64,000 bases of DNA. Origin: Tribonema minus. Lineage: Eukaryota; Sar; Xanthophyceae; Tribonematales; Tribonemataceae. The stretch is taken from the NCBI GenBank assembly GCA_017506865.1, contig JAFCMP010000445.1, forward strand, positions 1,909,628-1,973,627. The letters are read 5' to 3'. Of this stretch, positions 1 to 12,773 are shown one piece after another. Every line of letters begins with the position of its first letter. Positions within the stretch are counted from its first letter, which is position 1. Both the position numbers and the translations under genes were made by a program. Under the pieces are notes generated by a model. That model saw only the letters and a list, made by a program, of their open reading frames with translations. It searched no databases and was not told where the DNA came from.

Positions 1-325
1 CCATGTCAGAGCCCAACGAAACTCACTGTCGGCACCAGCTGAGGCGTGCGCTGCCAACATCACCACGGCACAGTTGTTGTTAGCACACTCATACGGTTCA
101 GAGCGCACCGTTTCAAAAATAAACTGACACAGAGGAAGGGCAAGTCATGCGTTGTCACTAACCTCCAGCTAAATTGTGATGCAAGACGAGTCGGCATCCA
201 TCGCCGCAGCAGTTGCCATCAGTGCAGTTGGCCACCCGATGTTGCCACATGCACCATGAGCGGATTTTACAAGGGAAGAGGTGATGTGCACAAGAAGAGT
301 CAGCGCAGGCGCCTGTCAACACTAC

Positions 326-327
<2 letters not shown>

Positions 328-360
<33 letters not shown>
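328..360. repeat. (CAG)11 microsatellite
   Basis: Eleven uninterrupted CAG units between a B and a C module, at the position where homologous cassettes carry shorter CAG tracts. Confidence 0.95.
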
Positions 361-363
<3 letters not shown>

Positions 364-747
364 GCAGATGCCATAATGGCAAAAAAGCCTCACCACAGCT
401 TCTATACAAGTCGCAATCATGGCAGTTTGCTACTAACTTATTGACTCAGTCAGGCTGCATCATTCGTCCCCTGCTGCGTTGATTGGTGCCAGCTGAATCG
501 GGGGCCATCATGGCAGGCCGCCTGACAGGCACCACCAGTGCATATGGCCACCCAATGATGAATCATCGGCGGCAACCCAAAACGGTGCATGAAAGAAGCA
601 CAGTCAGTACAAGCGCTTGTAACAATAAATGCAGTAGCGGCATCAGCAGAATGCACGCATCAGCAGTACGCATGCCAGGGCCAATTGGGGAAGCTGTTGC
701 TGCAGTTAAACAGGTGGAGCGCCAATACGTAGAACTAGGAGTTTTGG

Positions 748-1796
748 TGGCACTTACAGTATGCACTGTTGTCGGCAAAAGACGAGTTGGCGACTGTCAT
801 GTTCGCACCGCCTCGATCGTAGATGGCTCCACCTGTGCAATTGGCCAGGAAACACGTCCAGAGGGGTAGAATATACTGTAGGACAGGTCGCCACGTGCAG
901 GCCTCATCAAGTGAGCACCAGCAATAGAGAGCTGACACCAACACACCAGATCCCGCTGACACAATAAGCGTGCACCACCATGACACAAGCTGTTGGTTGT
1001 ATGGAACTTGTCGTGTGACCATGCTTGTCACCAATCATCGCTTATTGAAAGTGGAAGAATACAACAGATCTCACTGACACAAGAAGTGCGACCACCGCAA
1101 ACGACCACAACATGTCATGGCACCTGTCGCAAGAGGAATATTAGTTGGATTTTAGCGCAACCCACATTCTGAGGTATGCAACCCGGTATTATGCCTGTTG
1201 CTCAAGAGGCCTGTCATCCTCAACAGGGAAGACCTGGCAGGGTCAACCAGTTCAAGTGGCCTAGTGACTTCAGGTTGAGGAATTTGAACCAGTGGCATCA
1301 GCAGTTATGCGTAATTGAACTTCAATTTTGTGGCCATCCAAAATTGCAGTTGGATTATGTCACCTTCCCACAATTGTGTCAAAACCGTTCTGGACAGATC
1401 TGATCAAGTTGATATTACATCTATAACTGGGCGGAGGCTGTTCTTGAAGCTTACTTGCAGTTATGTCCCTCTTTTCAGCACAAACCTAACCCTTGTGTTG
1501 GGAGGGTGCTATTGTGGAAGGTGCGGGCCAGGTCTGACACACATCAGTGCATGTGTAAGCCCTTGTAGTTGACTTTTGATTATGCTGCAGGACTTTTACA
1601 TCTGAGAGGATACGATTCGCAACCGTGCCAGAAATCATCCATCAACGGTCCCGGGGCCCGGACCCATGCAGACACAAGACTTGCGGGAAGTGCATGTGTC
1701 GCTGGGAATGATCACTAAGAACCAGGAGACAAAACATCATCAGCCATGCCAGTGCCCAACAGGACTCGATGTCAACATGAGCTGAGCTGTGCGCTG
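748..1796. repeat. Segmental duplicate I, left copy
   Basis: Nearly identical to 11,365-12,408 (offset 10,617 near the start, 10,612 at the end). Differences include a short altered stretch near 1,325 and a divergent right end. It carries one rung exon and its intron. Confidence 0.9.
758..832 (-). CDS. Beta-helix gene rung exon (75 nt), last one seen in the window
   Basis: Acceptor TGCACAG, donor GTAAGT, phase 1 at both ends. It encodes GAIYDRGGANMTVANSSFAD. The gene must continue to the left because this exon ends with a donor and no stop codon. Confidence 0.75.
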
Positions 1797-4700
1797 TCAA
1801 CATTATCACGCCACGGTTATTTTGACCCTCATTCACAGACTGTCCAGCGCAAACTGTTGTCAGCACAGGCGCACGTTGAGCAAAAGTACCCTCAGTAGCA
1901 GCAGCAGCAGCGTGCAGACACCATGGCAACAATTTGAAAGTACCGCCACAGCTTCCATGCGCAATATTGCTGTGACATCAGGCAAGCAACTGTTACTCAG
2001 TGGCCCAATGAGGCTGCATCACATCACTCACCTGCTGCCGCATGGATTGCTGTCAGCCGAAGCAAAGGGCCGTCATGGCACAAATTGAATGCAGATGGCC
2101 ACCCAATGACACAATGTAGGCAGCAACACAAAAAGGAATAAAAAACAAGCCCAGGAGAGTCAGAATAATTACTGAGAAAAAAACAAAATCTTGCTGACAC
2201 AAAATGCGTGCCACGCCATGACATATGCTTTGACGTGGAACCTGCTGTGTGAGCAAGGCTTTGTAACTACGCATCTTCCAAGTGCAAGATGGACAACACT
2301 CAAATCTCACAGACTCGAAGAGCTCGTGAACCAGCACGACATGACCACAATCTGCTATGGCACTTATCTTGGTACAAACTACATGGCTCCAACAGCCCAT
2401 GTCGCATGTGGTGCTCTGCGTCTGTGGATGTTAAATTGCTTAAGGTCAAGTTGACAGTTTTTTTCCTTTTGTCCATGAGCAAAACCTTTAAGTTAGCCCT
2501 TGTACCACGGGGGTTGTCAAGGGAGTTGTAAGCCAATCCTGTTGCAAGTCCATCCTGAATCGCAATGGTGTGTGTGGAGCCCTTGCAGTTGACTTTTGCT
2601 GATGCTGTATCTGAGAGCATCATGGACTAGTAGCTCACAACACGCCAGAGGTGGACTATTACGGGAAGAGCGACATCTGACTCAGTGCGCAACAAAACTC
2701 AACTGCAGCGTGAGCTGAGCTGTGCATTCAATTTGTTGGTATCATCTTGACGCGGTGGCTTTCTCCCCAACCCATGCTGTCTAATGGGTACTTGTTAACA
2801 TACTGACATACAGGAAGTATAAGTCATGCCTTGTCACTTACCTCCTGCCGAGTTATGATAGACACCGAGTCAGCATCCGCCACCGCATCAGTCGCCGTCA
2901 GTGCAGTTGGCCGCCAGATGTTGCCACATGCACCACGAGCGGATGTCAAGAGGGGGGAAAAAATGAGCACAGAAATAGTCAGTGCAGGCACAAGCCAACT
3001 AGAGCGTAGCAGCAACAGCAGCTGCAGCTGCACACAATCGCCATAGCAACAAAACCCTGCCATAGCTTTCATGAGTGCTTCGAATCATGACATTGTGCCA
3101 CTAAAAAATTCTCAATGAAGCAGTGAGGTCACATCAATCACCCCCTGCCAAGATATTAAGTCAGTCAAAGCGAGGTCTGTTATGGCAAAGTGAAGATGGC
3201 TGCTCAATGTTAACGAGCACACGGCAGCCAAAGGAGAAATGAATAAAGAACAGGAAAAGGTAGCGTAAGCACTCGTGACCATGACCAAATCTTAGCGACA
3301 CAACAAGGGTGCACCACCATGACACGGTATGTTGTAACATTGAATGATTGAACTATGAGGAAGGCCTTGCCATCTGCAGAGGCAGTGGTGGCCGGCAAGC
3401 AAATCTCACTGATCATCTGATACAGAAAGCGCGTGCACCGCCACAACATGACCTCAACTGAACCTGCTATGGCACCGTCTTGTCCCTACTGAAATAGTCG
3501 TCTCATTGAAGCAGCCTCCAAGTCAGTTCAAGCCTGGGTATACAAAGGCTTATTTGATTCACACGTCCGATGTATATAAATGCCACATACTATTAGGCAG
3601 CCAAACGGCTTAAATAGTGACAAGACACTACCATGTCTCCACTCGCTCTAGTAGCCAGTGAGTCCTGCATAGTGCTCTGCATGTGTGGGTGTCAAAGTGC
3701 GCAGACTAGATACGGCAGCATTGCCCCTTTTTTCATGAGCTTCAATCCTAACCTTTTCAAACTCAAAAGTCAACAGGGCGATGTCGTGGAAGGTGTGGGC
3801 CACGTGATGTCGTGCAAGGTGTGAGCCACAGTTGGTGCATGGTAAAGCCCCTGGAGTTGACCTTCGCTGTATACTATGCTGAATCATTGGGGCCTTAGAG
3901 CATCAAGGCACCATTATTACAATATGCCACATTCATCTGTTCGACGCAAACTTTATGATAAACTGACATGCAGAGAGTATAAGTCATGCCCTGCCACTGA
4001 CCTCCTGCCGAGATATGACGGAAGACGAGTCGCAATCCATCACCGCGTCAGTCGCCGTCAGTGCATTTGGCCAACCGATGTTGCCACGTGCACAACAGGC
4101 AGATACAAGATGGCGAATGACGATGAGCACAGAAAGTCTTTGAGTCAGCGCAGGCACAGTGTCACATCAGCAATAAGGCAGCAGCAGCATCATGTCACGG
4201 CAACAAAGCGTCACTACATCTTCCATGCGCACTGCCATTATGGCGTTCTGCAAACAACTTGATGATTCATCCAATCTGCATCACTCATCCCTATGGCTTG
4301 CCGTATTGATTGGTGTCAGTCAAAGCAGGGTCTATCATGGCAGCGGCAGATGGCCGCCCAATTATACCACATGGGCAGCAGCCCAACGGGAAGCTCAGGA
4401 AAATGCAGACGAATCAGCGTAAGCACTTGTAAGTAACACATTGCTGCACCACCACCTAGTTGTATCATGCAGTGCACCACCATGCCTTCTTGTATGAGCA
4501 ACTTGAAGGCCTTGCTCATACAACTTGACAGCCTTGTCAGTTGCCATCTGCCAAGGCAGTGGTGGCCGACAAGCAAATCTCACTGATACAAAAAGCGTGT
4601 GCACCGCCACAACACGACCACAACCTGCTATGGCACCATCTTGTCCCTATCAAACAACGTAGGCGGGACCGCTGATTAGAATGATTCTTGGCCCAAAACC

Positions 4701-7700
4701 ATTCAAGCCTGGATTATACGTTTGCTGATTCAGAACCTAATTCAGCCGCACCCCTTTTCTGTCAATCACATTCGTCTATCATGCATGTGCTGTTGCAAAG
4801 TGCTGAACTGGAAGTTGCTGTTGCTGCAATGCACAAGCACAAGCTATGCATTATCACCCACCTTCTGCCGAATCATGGAGGAAGACGAGTCGGCATCCGT
4901 CACCGCAGCAGTCGCCATCGGTGCATGTGGCCCCCCGATGATGCCACGTGTGCACCATGAGCATATGTCAAGAGGGGAAAAGTGATGAGTACAGAAAGAG
5001 TCAGCGCAGGCACACGCCAATAAGAGCGCAGCAGCAACAGCAGCAGCAGCAGCTGAACGCACATACCACAGCAATCAAGCCCTGCCACAGTTTTCATGAG
5101 TTCGAAGCAAAGGTTCAGCATAGCCTAGTGCAGACGGCCACCCAATGACGCCACATGGGCAGCAGCCCACTGGCAGGAGCGAGATAAAAGAGCATGCATT
5201 AGTACAAGAACTTGCCAACAATACAGATTCTTGTCGACAGAGAAAGTGTGCGCCGCCATGACCTATGAAGCAACATTGAACTTTTTGAATGAGGAAGGCC
5301 TTGTAGCTCACCATTTGACCAAGGTAGCAGTGGACGATAAGCAAATGTCACAGATATCAAAATGTGTGCACCGCCACGACACGACCATATGCTGCCATGG
5401 CACCGTCTTGTCCCTACTTATTCGACACCGGCTAGACACCTGATTGGAATGATACTTGGCCCAAAACTCTGCAAGCCTAGTAGCACGTAGGTAGTACATT
5501 TGTCAACCCTATGTCGGCCGCACCCTTGGGCTTCTTCTGTCAAGCGCGCTTGAGTACCATGCATGTGGTTTTGAGAATCCGTGAATTGGAAGTTGCTGTC
5601 TGCTGCTATCATAATGTGCGGATGGCAGCGGATAACCTCTCCAAGACATCGTGATGTAGCACTTCAATATTTGCAGCCTTGTCTGAGCCTGTTTCGGCTT
5701 TAGCTTCATGCTGGTGGCGGCGGGCAGTTGCTATGTGTGAACAAATTGAATGAAGTTAACCTCAGCAAGTTGCACTTCAGCGCAATGGCGCTTCCCAGAA
5801 ACAAGAAAGTGCGTGGGCCTGCTGACGCTGACGCTGACAGAGTGTGATGTGTACAATCCTGTCACAGTGGTCCTATGGAGGTGTGTTTGATTGAAACCTG
5901 GGTATACAAGGGCTCATTTCATTAACACATGCATTGCATACAAATGTCGAGTTCCATTAAGCCGGCAGGAATGGTTACTCTCGTGTTTATCATTATGAAC
6001 ACTCAGTCAGTCTGGACGGCTTTTGTGTTGGTGTCAACGGCAACCCTATGTAGTTGACGAGACAGTACTACAGTAATGTTACTCTCGTGTTCATCATTAT
6101 GGACACTCAGTCAGTCTGGACGGCTTTTGTGTTGGTGTCAACGGCAACCCTATGTAGCTGACGAGACAGTACTACAGTAATGGTTACTCTCGTGTTCATC
6201 ATTATGGACACTCAGTCAGTCTGGACGGCTTTTGTGTTGGTGTCAATAGCAACACTATGTGGTACAAAAAATATCTTTCCAATTGCTTGACCACAAAGAC
6301 GTCCACCCCCTTCTAGTTCCCTCACCAAAATGTCTACCCCCTTTACTAGTACTACTGTAACATGTGCCAAGTGTTGTTGCCAATTAGAATGAACACGTAT
6401 GCTGTCCAACCAAGCTGTTATGGAACAGGTGTGTGTTGTGCCGAGCAGCACATGGCATCACACAGCATTGCAAAAGCGCAGGCACTTCATTCGCATCAGT
6501 AAGCATGCAGACGTGGAACACGCGCATGCAGTCCAGTCTCCCGGCTCAAGGACGCCAATGACGAATGTCGCTTTCAGCAAGGTCAATCACAGCTGCTGCA
6601 AGAGCTGCTGCTGCAGCTGCTTGCGGTGCTGGATTTAGAAGTGCAGAGACTGATGCTATACTGTGCTGCTGCTTGCCTGGCTCCCATCGCTCTAGTAGCT
6701 GATGACGCGTGTGGTGCTCTGCATCTGTGGGTGTCGAATTCTGTAGGCTCAAATCGGCAGTTTTGTCACTTGTGTCATGAGGCCAATTTGAAACCCTAAT
6801 CCGTGTGTTGAGTCAATAGTATGTAGGGGATATCTTGAAAGGTGCAGGCCACATTGGAGCATGCAAAAGCCCCTGGAGTCGCACTTCACATATCATAAAT
6901 GACTTTGAGCGCATCATGACGCGATTGCCTCATGCCTCAATCATTCCGTTTAACCCGAACTCCCCAACGAGCTGACGAAGAAAAGCATCAGATTTGCCTC
7001 GACAACCATCACTAACCAAGTGCCACTTTATGATGGAAGACGAGTCGGCATCCATCACAGCAGCAGTTCCCATCAGTGCAGTTGGCCACCCGATGTTTCC
7101 ACATGCACAATTAGCAGATATCAAATGGCGGAGGAAGATGAGCACAGGAAGAGTTAGTGCAGGCGCACATTGCAACAATAGGGCAGCAGCAGCAGCAGCA
7201 GCAGCATGGGGATGCCAGGGCAACATGCCTCGCCACAGCTCTCATGCACGCCCCCATCATAATAGTGTGCAACTACCGTATTATCTATAATTAAGCCCAT
7301 GGGGCGAGTTTTTTATGAGAGCGAAAAAAGGGGGGTGGGGCGCCATGAATATTTGGAGGAAAAAATGGGTGGGGTGCATTAATGTTTGAGTCAATTTAGC
7401 TCATCTAACACCATCATGAGGTGCCAGCATGCTTCTACGCCGGTCCCGAAACCAGTTCAACTTTCGAAAAGCCAGCTGCTGCCTTTCGGAGCCTTTTTGT
7501 GGGTTTGGCTACATTGGTGGCTGCCTTTTTGTCTGCTCTGCGCGTTGCTGACAGCGCATGCAGGCGCACACATAATGTGGTGATGTAGCATGAGTCACTG
7601 AGTGTGCATAGTACACGTACGCAGAGGGTACATGCTGCGCATGCACGTGAGAATAAAGGGGGGGGGGCACATTTATATGAGCGAAAATTAAGGGTGGGGC

Positions 7701-10700
7701 GTCATTTTATGAGGGCTCGGAAACTCGTAAAAAACTCGCCCCATGGGCTTAATAATAGATAATATGGTACCTCAATAACTCATCCAGACTGCATCGCTCA
7801 TCCTCTGCCGCGCTGTTCGGAGTCAATCAGAGCGAGGTATGCCATGGCAGAGTGCAGATGGCCGCCCAATGAACCCACACAGGCGGCAGGTCAAAAGTGA
7901 GGATGAATGAAGCACAGAGAGAATCGGCACAAGCGCTTCTCATAATGAAAGCAGCAGCAGAAGCAGTAGCAGCAGCAGCAGCATCGCAGTACCCATGCCA
8001 GTATTAGACATGATGAAAAGCTGATGCTGCAGTTACCAGGCAGGGCATCAATGGATTGGTGGTACTTACCGTTGGCGGTGTTGTTGGCAAAAGACGAGTT
8101 GGCAACTGTCATGTTGGCACCTCCTTGAATGTAGATGGCTCCGCCTGTGCCATGGGCCAGTGAACACGTTCAGAGAGGCAGCAAGAAATTTTATGAAGGA
8201 ACAGGTCAAGGTGTGAATTACTCAACAAGTGAGCACCAGCATTAGGACGCTGACATCAATACCAAATCTTGCTGATACAAAAGCATGCACCATTATGAGA
8301 CATGATGTAACATTATTTTTGCTGAATGAGCAAGGACATGTCTCTAACAATTTGCCAAGTGGGTGGACGATAAGCAAATCTCACTGATACAACAAGCCCG
8401 TGCACTGCCACAACACGACCACAACATGCCATTGCACTCATTTTACTGCAACTGCGATCGCAATGGTGGCCTATAATGCATGTGGTACCACGTGTCCTTT
8501 GTCTGTGGATGTCGAATTGCGCAAGCTCAGTTTGGCAGTTGTTGTGCTTTGGTTAAGAACCCTAAACCCTGACCCTTGTGTTGAGACAAGACAATGATAT
8601 TTTTTTAAATTTTAGACCTGTTCTGCACAGCCAGTTTGCGTCGTGAATCCAGGCGTGAATTGTGAACCGCATTCTGTACAGCACGCTCTGTTTTTATTTG
8701 GTCACCGCAACGTCACTCTCAGCGTTAAAGACCAGCGCAGGTACAGCCCTGCAGCATACCGCTCGTGGCGAAGGCAGCGGCAGCTCCAAGCCTACTAGTC
8801 ATGGCGCTGCACAGCCACTTTCGCCATGTCTCCAAGTGCTCAGTGATGCCTAGCATGCCACCTCATCACAAGTGCAGTGCGGTCTAATTAGCTGGTTGAT
8901 GATTCATTAATTTAAAATTTTACTTCACGGCCCTCCAAAGGGCTCAATGAATCCATCTGCAATATGCCTCTGTCTGTCATATGTTCTCACCCATATTCAC
9001 GCAAAAAGCGCCTGCACAGAGTGGCCCTTAGGCCAGTGCTGAATCACATCTGTGCATGTCAAAGCCCTTGCAGTTGACCTTTGCCTGTGCTGCAGATGGT
9101 TTACATCTGAGAGCGTACAATTCACCACTGTGCCAGAAATTAAGATCAAGGGGACCATGCAGACTCTCGGAGCAGACACAAAACGCGCCAGGTAGTGCAC
9201 GTGTCGTTAATAGGGTTGCCGAAACCGTAAATCGTATATTTACGGTACGGAAATATACGGCTTATGATACGCCGTATGTTTCAAATGGCATCATATACTC
9301 CGTAATATACGGTAGAATTATACAGTCGAACTTCTCGTACCCATTTTGTTCGGTATGATTTTTTTATGGTGACCTGGATGACGCAAAACGAACAGGTGTG
9401 TACTGGCGGCAGTGTAGTGTTGGTGATGGCGATGGCGCCAGCGCGCGTATATCATCTCAGCCTGGCACAGTCAGCAAGCCGCAAGTGCTAGCAGACCTAC
9501 ACGCCAACAAGTCGAAGTTCAAGGACGAAGTTCAAGTTCTTCTCTGTAGGACAAGCTGGGAGGTGTACATACGGTGCAAGTTCTGCGGCAAGTACTTGTC
9601 TGCCAGCAAACCTGCGCGCACTAACACTGAGCACATTCACAGCAGTGAAGACCAGCTGCAGGCGCACACACGAGGCAGCAGCAACGCACAATGCAAGCGC
9701 GTGACTTGGGCCCTTCCAAAAGCAAAAGCGCGGCCGGCTGCGGCGGCGGCGGCGGCGGCGCTTCTTCTTGGCTAGGTTCTTTACGTGCTCTGCACCAGAC
9801 CCACACTTCATGCAATCGTTTTCTACCCTGGTAGTGCACACTTTAAAGCGCTGTACAGTGCCCACCAAGCATGGTTGGGTAGGCATGATTTGATTGCACT
9901 GATGGCATCTTCACCATTTTACTTTATTATCATAATATGGTAAGCTGTACCCGTCCTCATTGTCGACATTGAACGCAGTGATCTTTGGTAACATAATTGA
10001 TGCTTGCTGGTCATTAATTCACTCACGTTGCTGTGAGAATTGTGCAGCAAGTTGATGTTGGCATACTAGTAATACTCAGCATCTCGCGTGTAGTCATTTG
10101 TGCCTGTGTTACCATATGCAAGGTGGACCCTGTGGCGTACGCGCATAATAATAATTGCATAATTACGATAATTACGGCACATACGGTTTACGGTTGGGAG
10201 TACGGTTTTACGGTTACGGTCACTTCGGTAACTATAGTATACGGTTGTACGGTCACAGGTACGGCATACGATTACGATTACGGTACGGTACGTTTACGGC
10301 CTACGAGGTATACTTTCACAAACCTACGGTTTTGGCAACCCTAGTCGCCAAGAGTGATAATTGAGGACCATGGTGCAAAGATGAACAGCCCCATCAGTGC
10401 CCAACATGACCCAACCCCAACATGTGCTGAGCGCTGTCAACATCGTCATATTAACATCATGGTCAAGTTGTTCTTTGATTCATCATTTGAATTCTGGTTT
10501 TTAAAAAATTGCAACAAAATGGAGTCTGAAGTAAGAGTCATGCATTGTCACTAACCGTCTGCCAACTCATGATGGAAGACGAGTCGGCATCGGCCACCGC
10601 AGCAGTCGCCATCAGTGCATGTGGCCACCCGATGATGCCAAGTGCACCATGAGCATATGTCAAGAGGGAAAAAATGATGAGTACAGAAAGAGTCAGTGCA

Positions 10701-12691
10701 GGCATACGCCAACTAGAGCGCAGCAGCAACAGCCGCTGCAGCTGCACACAATTGCCATAGCAACAAAGCCCTGCCATAGCTTCATGAGTGCTTCGATCAT
10801 GACATTGTGCCACAAAGTAACTCAATGCATCAGTGAGGTCACATCAATCACCCCCTGCCAAGATATTAAGTCAGTCAAAGCGAGGTCTGTTATGGCAAAG
10901 TGAAGATGGCTGCTCATTGATGCCGCAAAGGCGGCAGCCAAAAGGGACGATGAAGCAAGAACAAGAAAGTCAGCATGAGTGCCTGTGACCATTACCAAAT
11001 CTTAGTGACACAACAAGAGTGCAACACCATGACATAATCATGTAATATCGAAAGATTGCACATGATAACCTGTGTGTGATGTGTGCTATGCACATGTCGC
11101 AATGATGTGTTCAAACGCAAAATTGCAACTCTGCCAATTTGAAGCTTTTTGCCGCCAAAATCTGGAACGGTTCTGCAACTTTTGCCAATTCTTTCCAAGG
11201 TATGTATGTGGCAAACATACAAGGATGTCAGTTGAAAGCTGACACCCTCACCTTTTAAATCGGCAAATTTCATGTCCGTGGCTATTCATACACACAAGTT
11301 TCATTTGAGGTCACAATTGGCAGACAAGGGGATACTTATAGGACAGAGGAAGTAGTAATTTGAGTGGCACTTACAGTATGCGCCGTTGTAGGCAAATAAC
11401 GATTGGGCAACTGTCATGTTGGCACCTCCTCGATTGCAGATGGCTCCACCTGTGCAATCGGCCAGACAACATGTCCAGAGAGGTAGAATATATTGTAGGA
11501 CAGGTCGCCACATGCAGGCCTCATCAAGTGAGCACCAGCAATAGAGAGCTGACACCAACACACCAGATCACGCTGACACAATAAGCGTGCACCACCATGA
11601 CACAAGCTGTTTGTTGTATGGAACTTGTCGTGTGACCATGCTTGTCACCAATCATCGCTCATTAAAAGTGGAAGAATACAACAGATCTCACTGACACAAG
11701 AAGTGCGACCACCGCAAACGACCACAACATGTCATGGCACCTGTCGCAAGAGGAATATTAGTTGAATTTTAGCGCAACCCACATTCTGAGGTATGCAACC
11801 CGGTGTTATGCCTGTTGCTCAAGAGGCCTGTCATCCTCAACAGGGAAGACCTGGCAGGGTCAACCAGTTCAAGTGGCCTAGTGACTTCAGGTTGAGGAAT
11901 TTGAACCAGTGGCATCAGCAGTTATGCGTAATTGAACTTCAACTTTTGTTCGAAATTGCAGTTGGATTATGTCACCTTCCCACAATTGTGTCAAAACTGT
12001 TCTGGACAGATCTGATCAAGTTGATATTACATCTATAACTGGGCGGAGGCTGTTCTTGAAGCTTACTTGCAGTTATGTCCCTCTTTTCAGCACAAACCTA
12101 ACCCTTGTGTTGGGAGGGTGCTATTGTGGAAGGTGCGGGCCAGGTCTGACACACATCAGTGCATGTGTAAGCCCTTGTAGTTGACTTTTGATTATGCTGC
12201 AGGACTTTTACATCTGAGAGGATACGATTCGCAACCGTGCCAGAAATCATCCATCAACGGTCCCGGGGCCCGGACCCATGCAGACACAAGACTTGAGGGA
12301 AGTGCATGTGTCGCTGGGAATGATCACTAAGAACCAGGAGACAAAACATCATCAGCCATGCCAGTGCCCAACAGGACTCGATGTCAACATGAGCTGAGCT
12401 GTGCGCTGGCTGAGCTGTGCGATGTCAACATCATCACAACACGGTTGTTTTGTCCCCTAATCTGTCCAACGCCAACTGCTGAAGAATAAACTGATATAGA
12501 AAAGCATAAGTGATGCCTTGTCACTGACCGGCTGCAGACGTCAATGGATGGCGAGTCGGCATCCATCACAGCAGCAGTCGCCATCAGTGCAGTTGGCCAC
12601 CCAATGTTGCCCCATGCATGACAAGCATATTACATATGGCGAAGTTAAATGAGCACAGAAAGAGCCATCACAGGCGCATGTTACCAGTAGG

Positions 12692-12773
<82 letters not shown>

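Noticed and set aside
10033-10364. Tyrosine/threonine/valine-rich plus-strand frames
   Set aside because: Translation of TACGGT-type subterminal repeats of hAT-1, not coding sequence.
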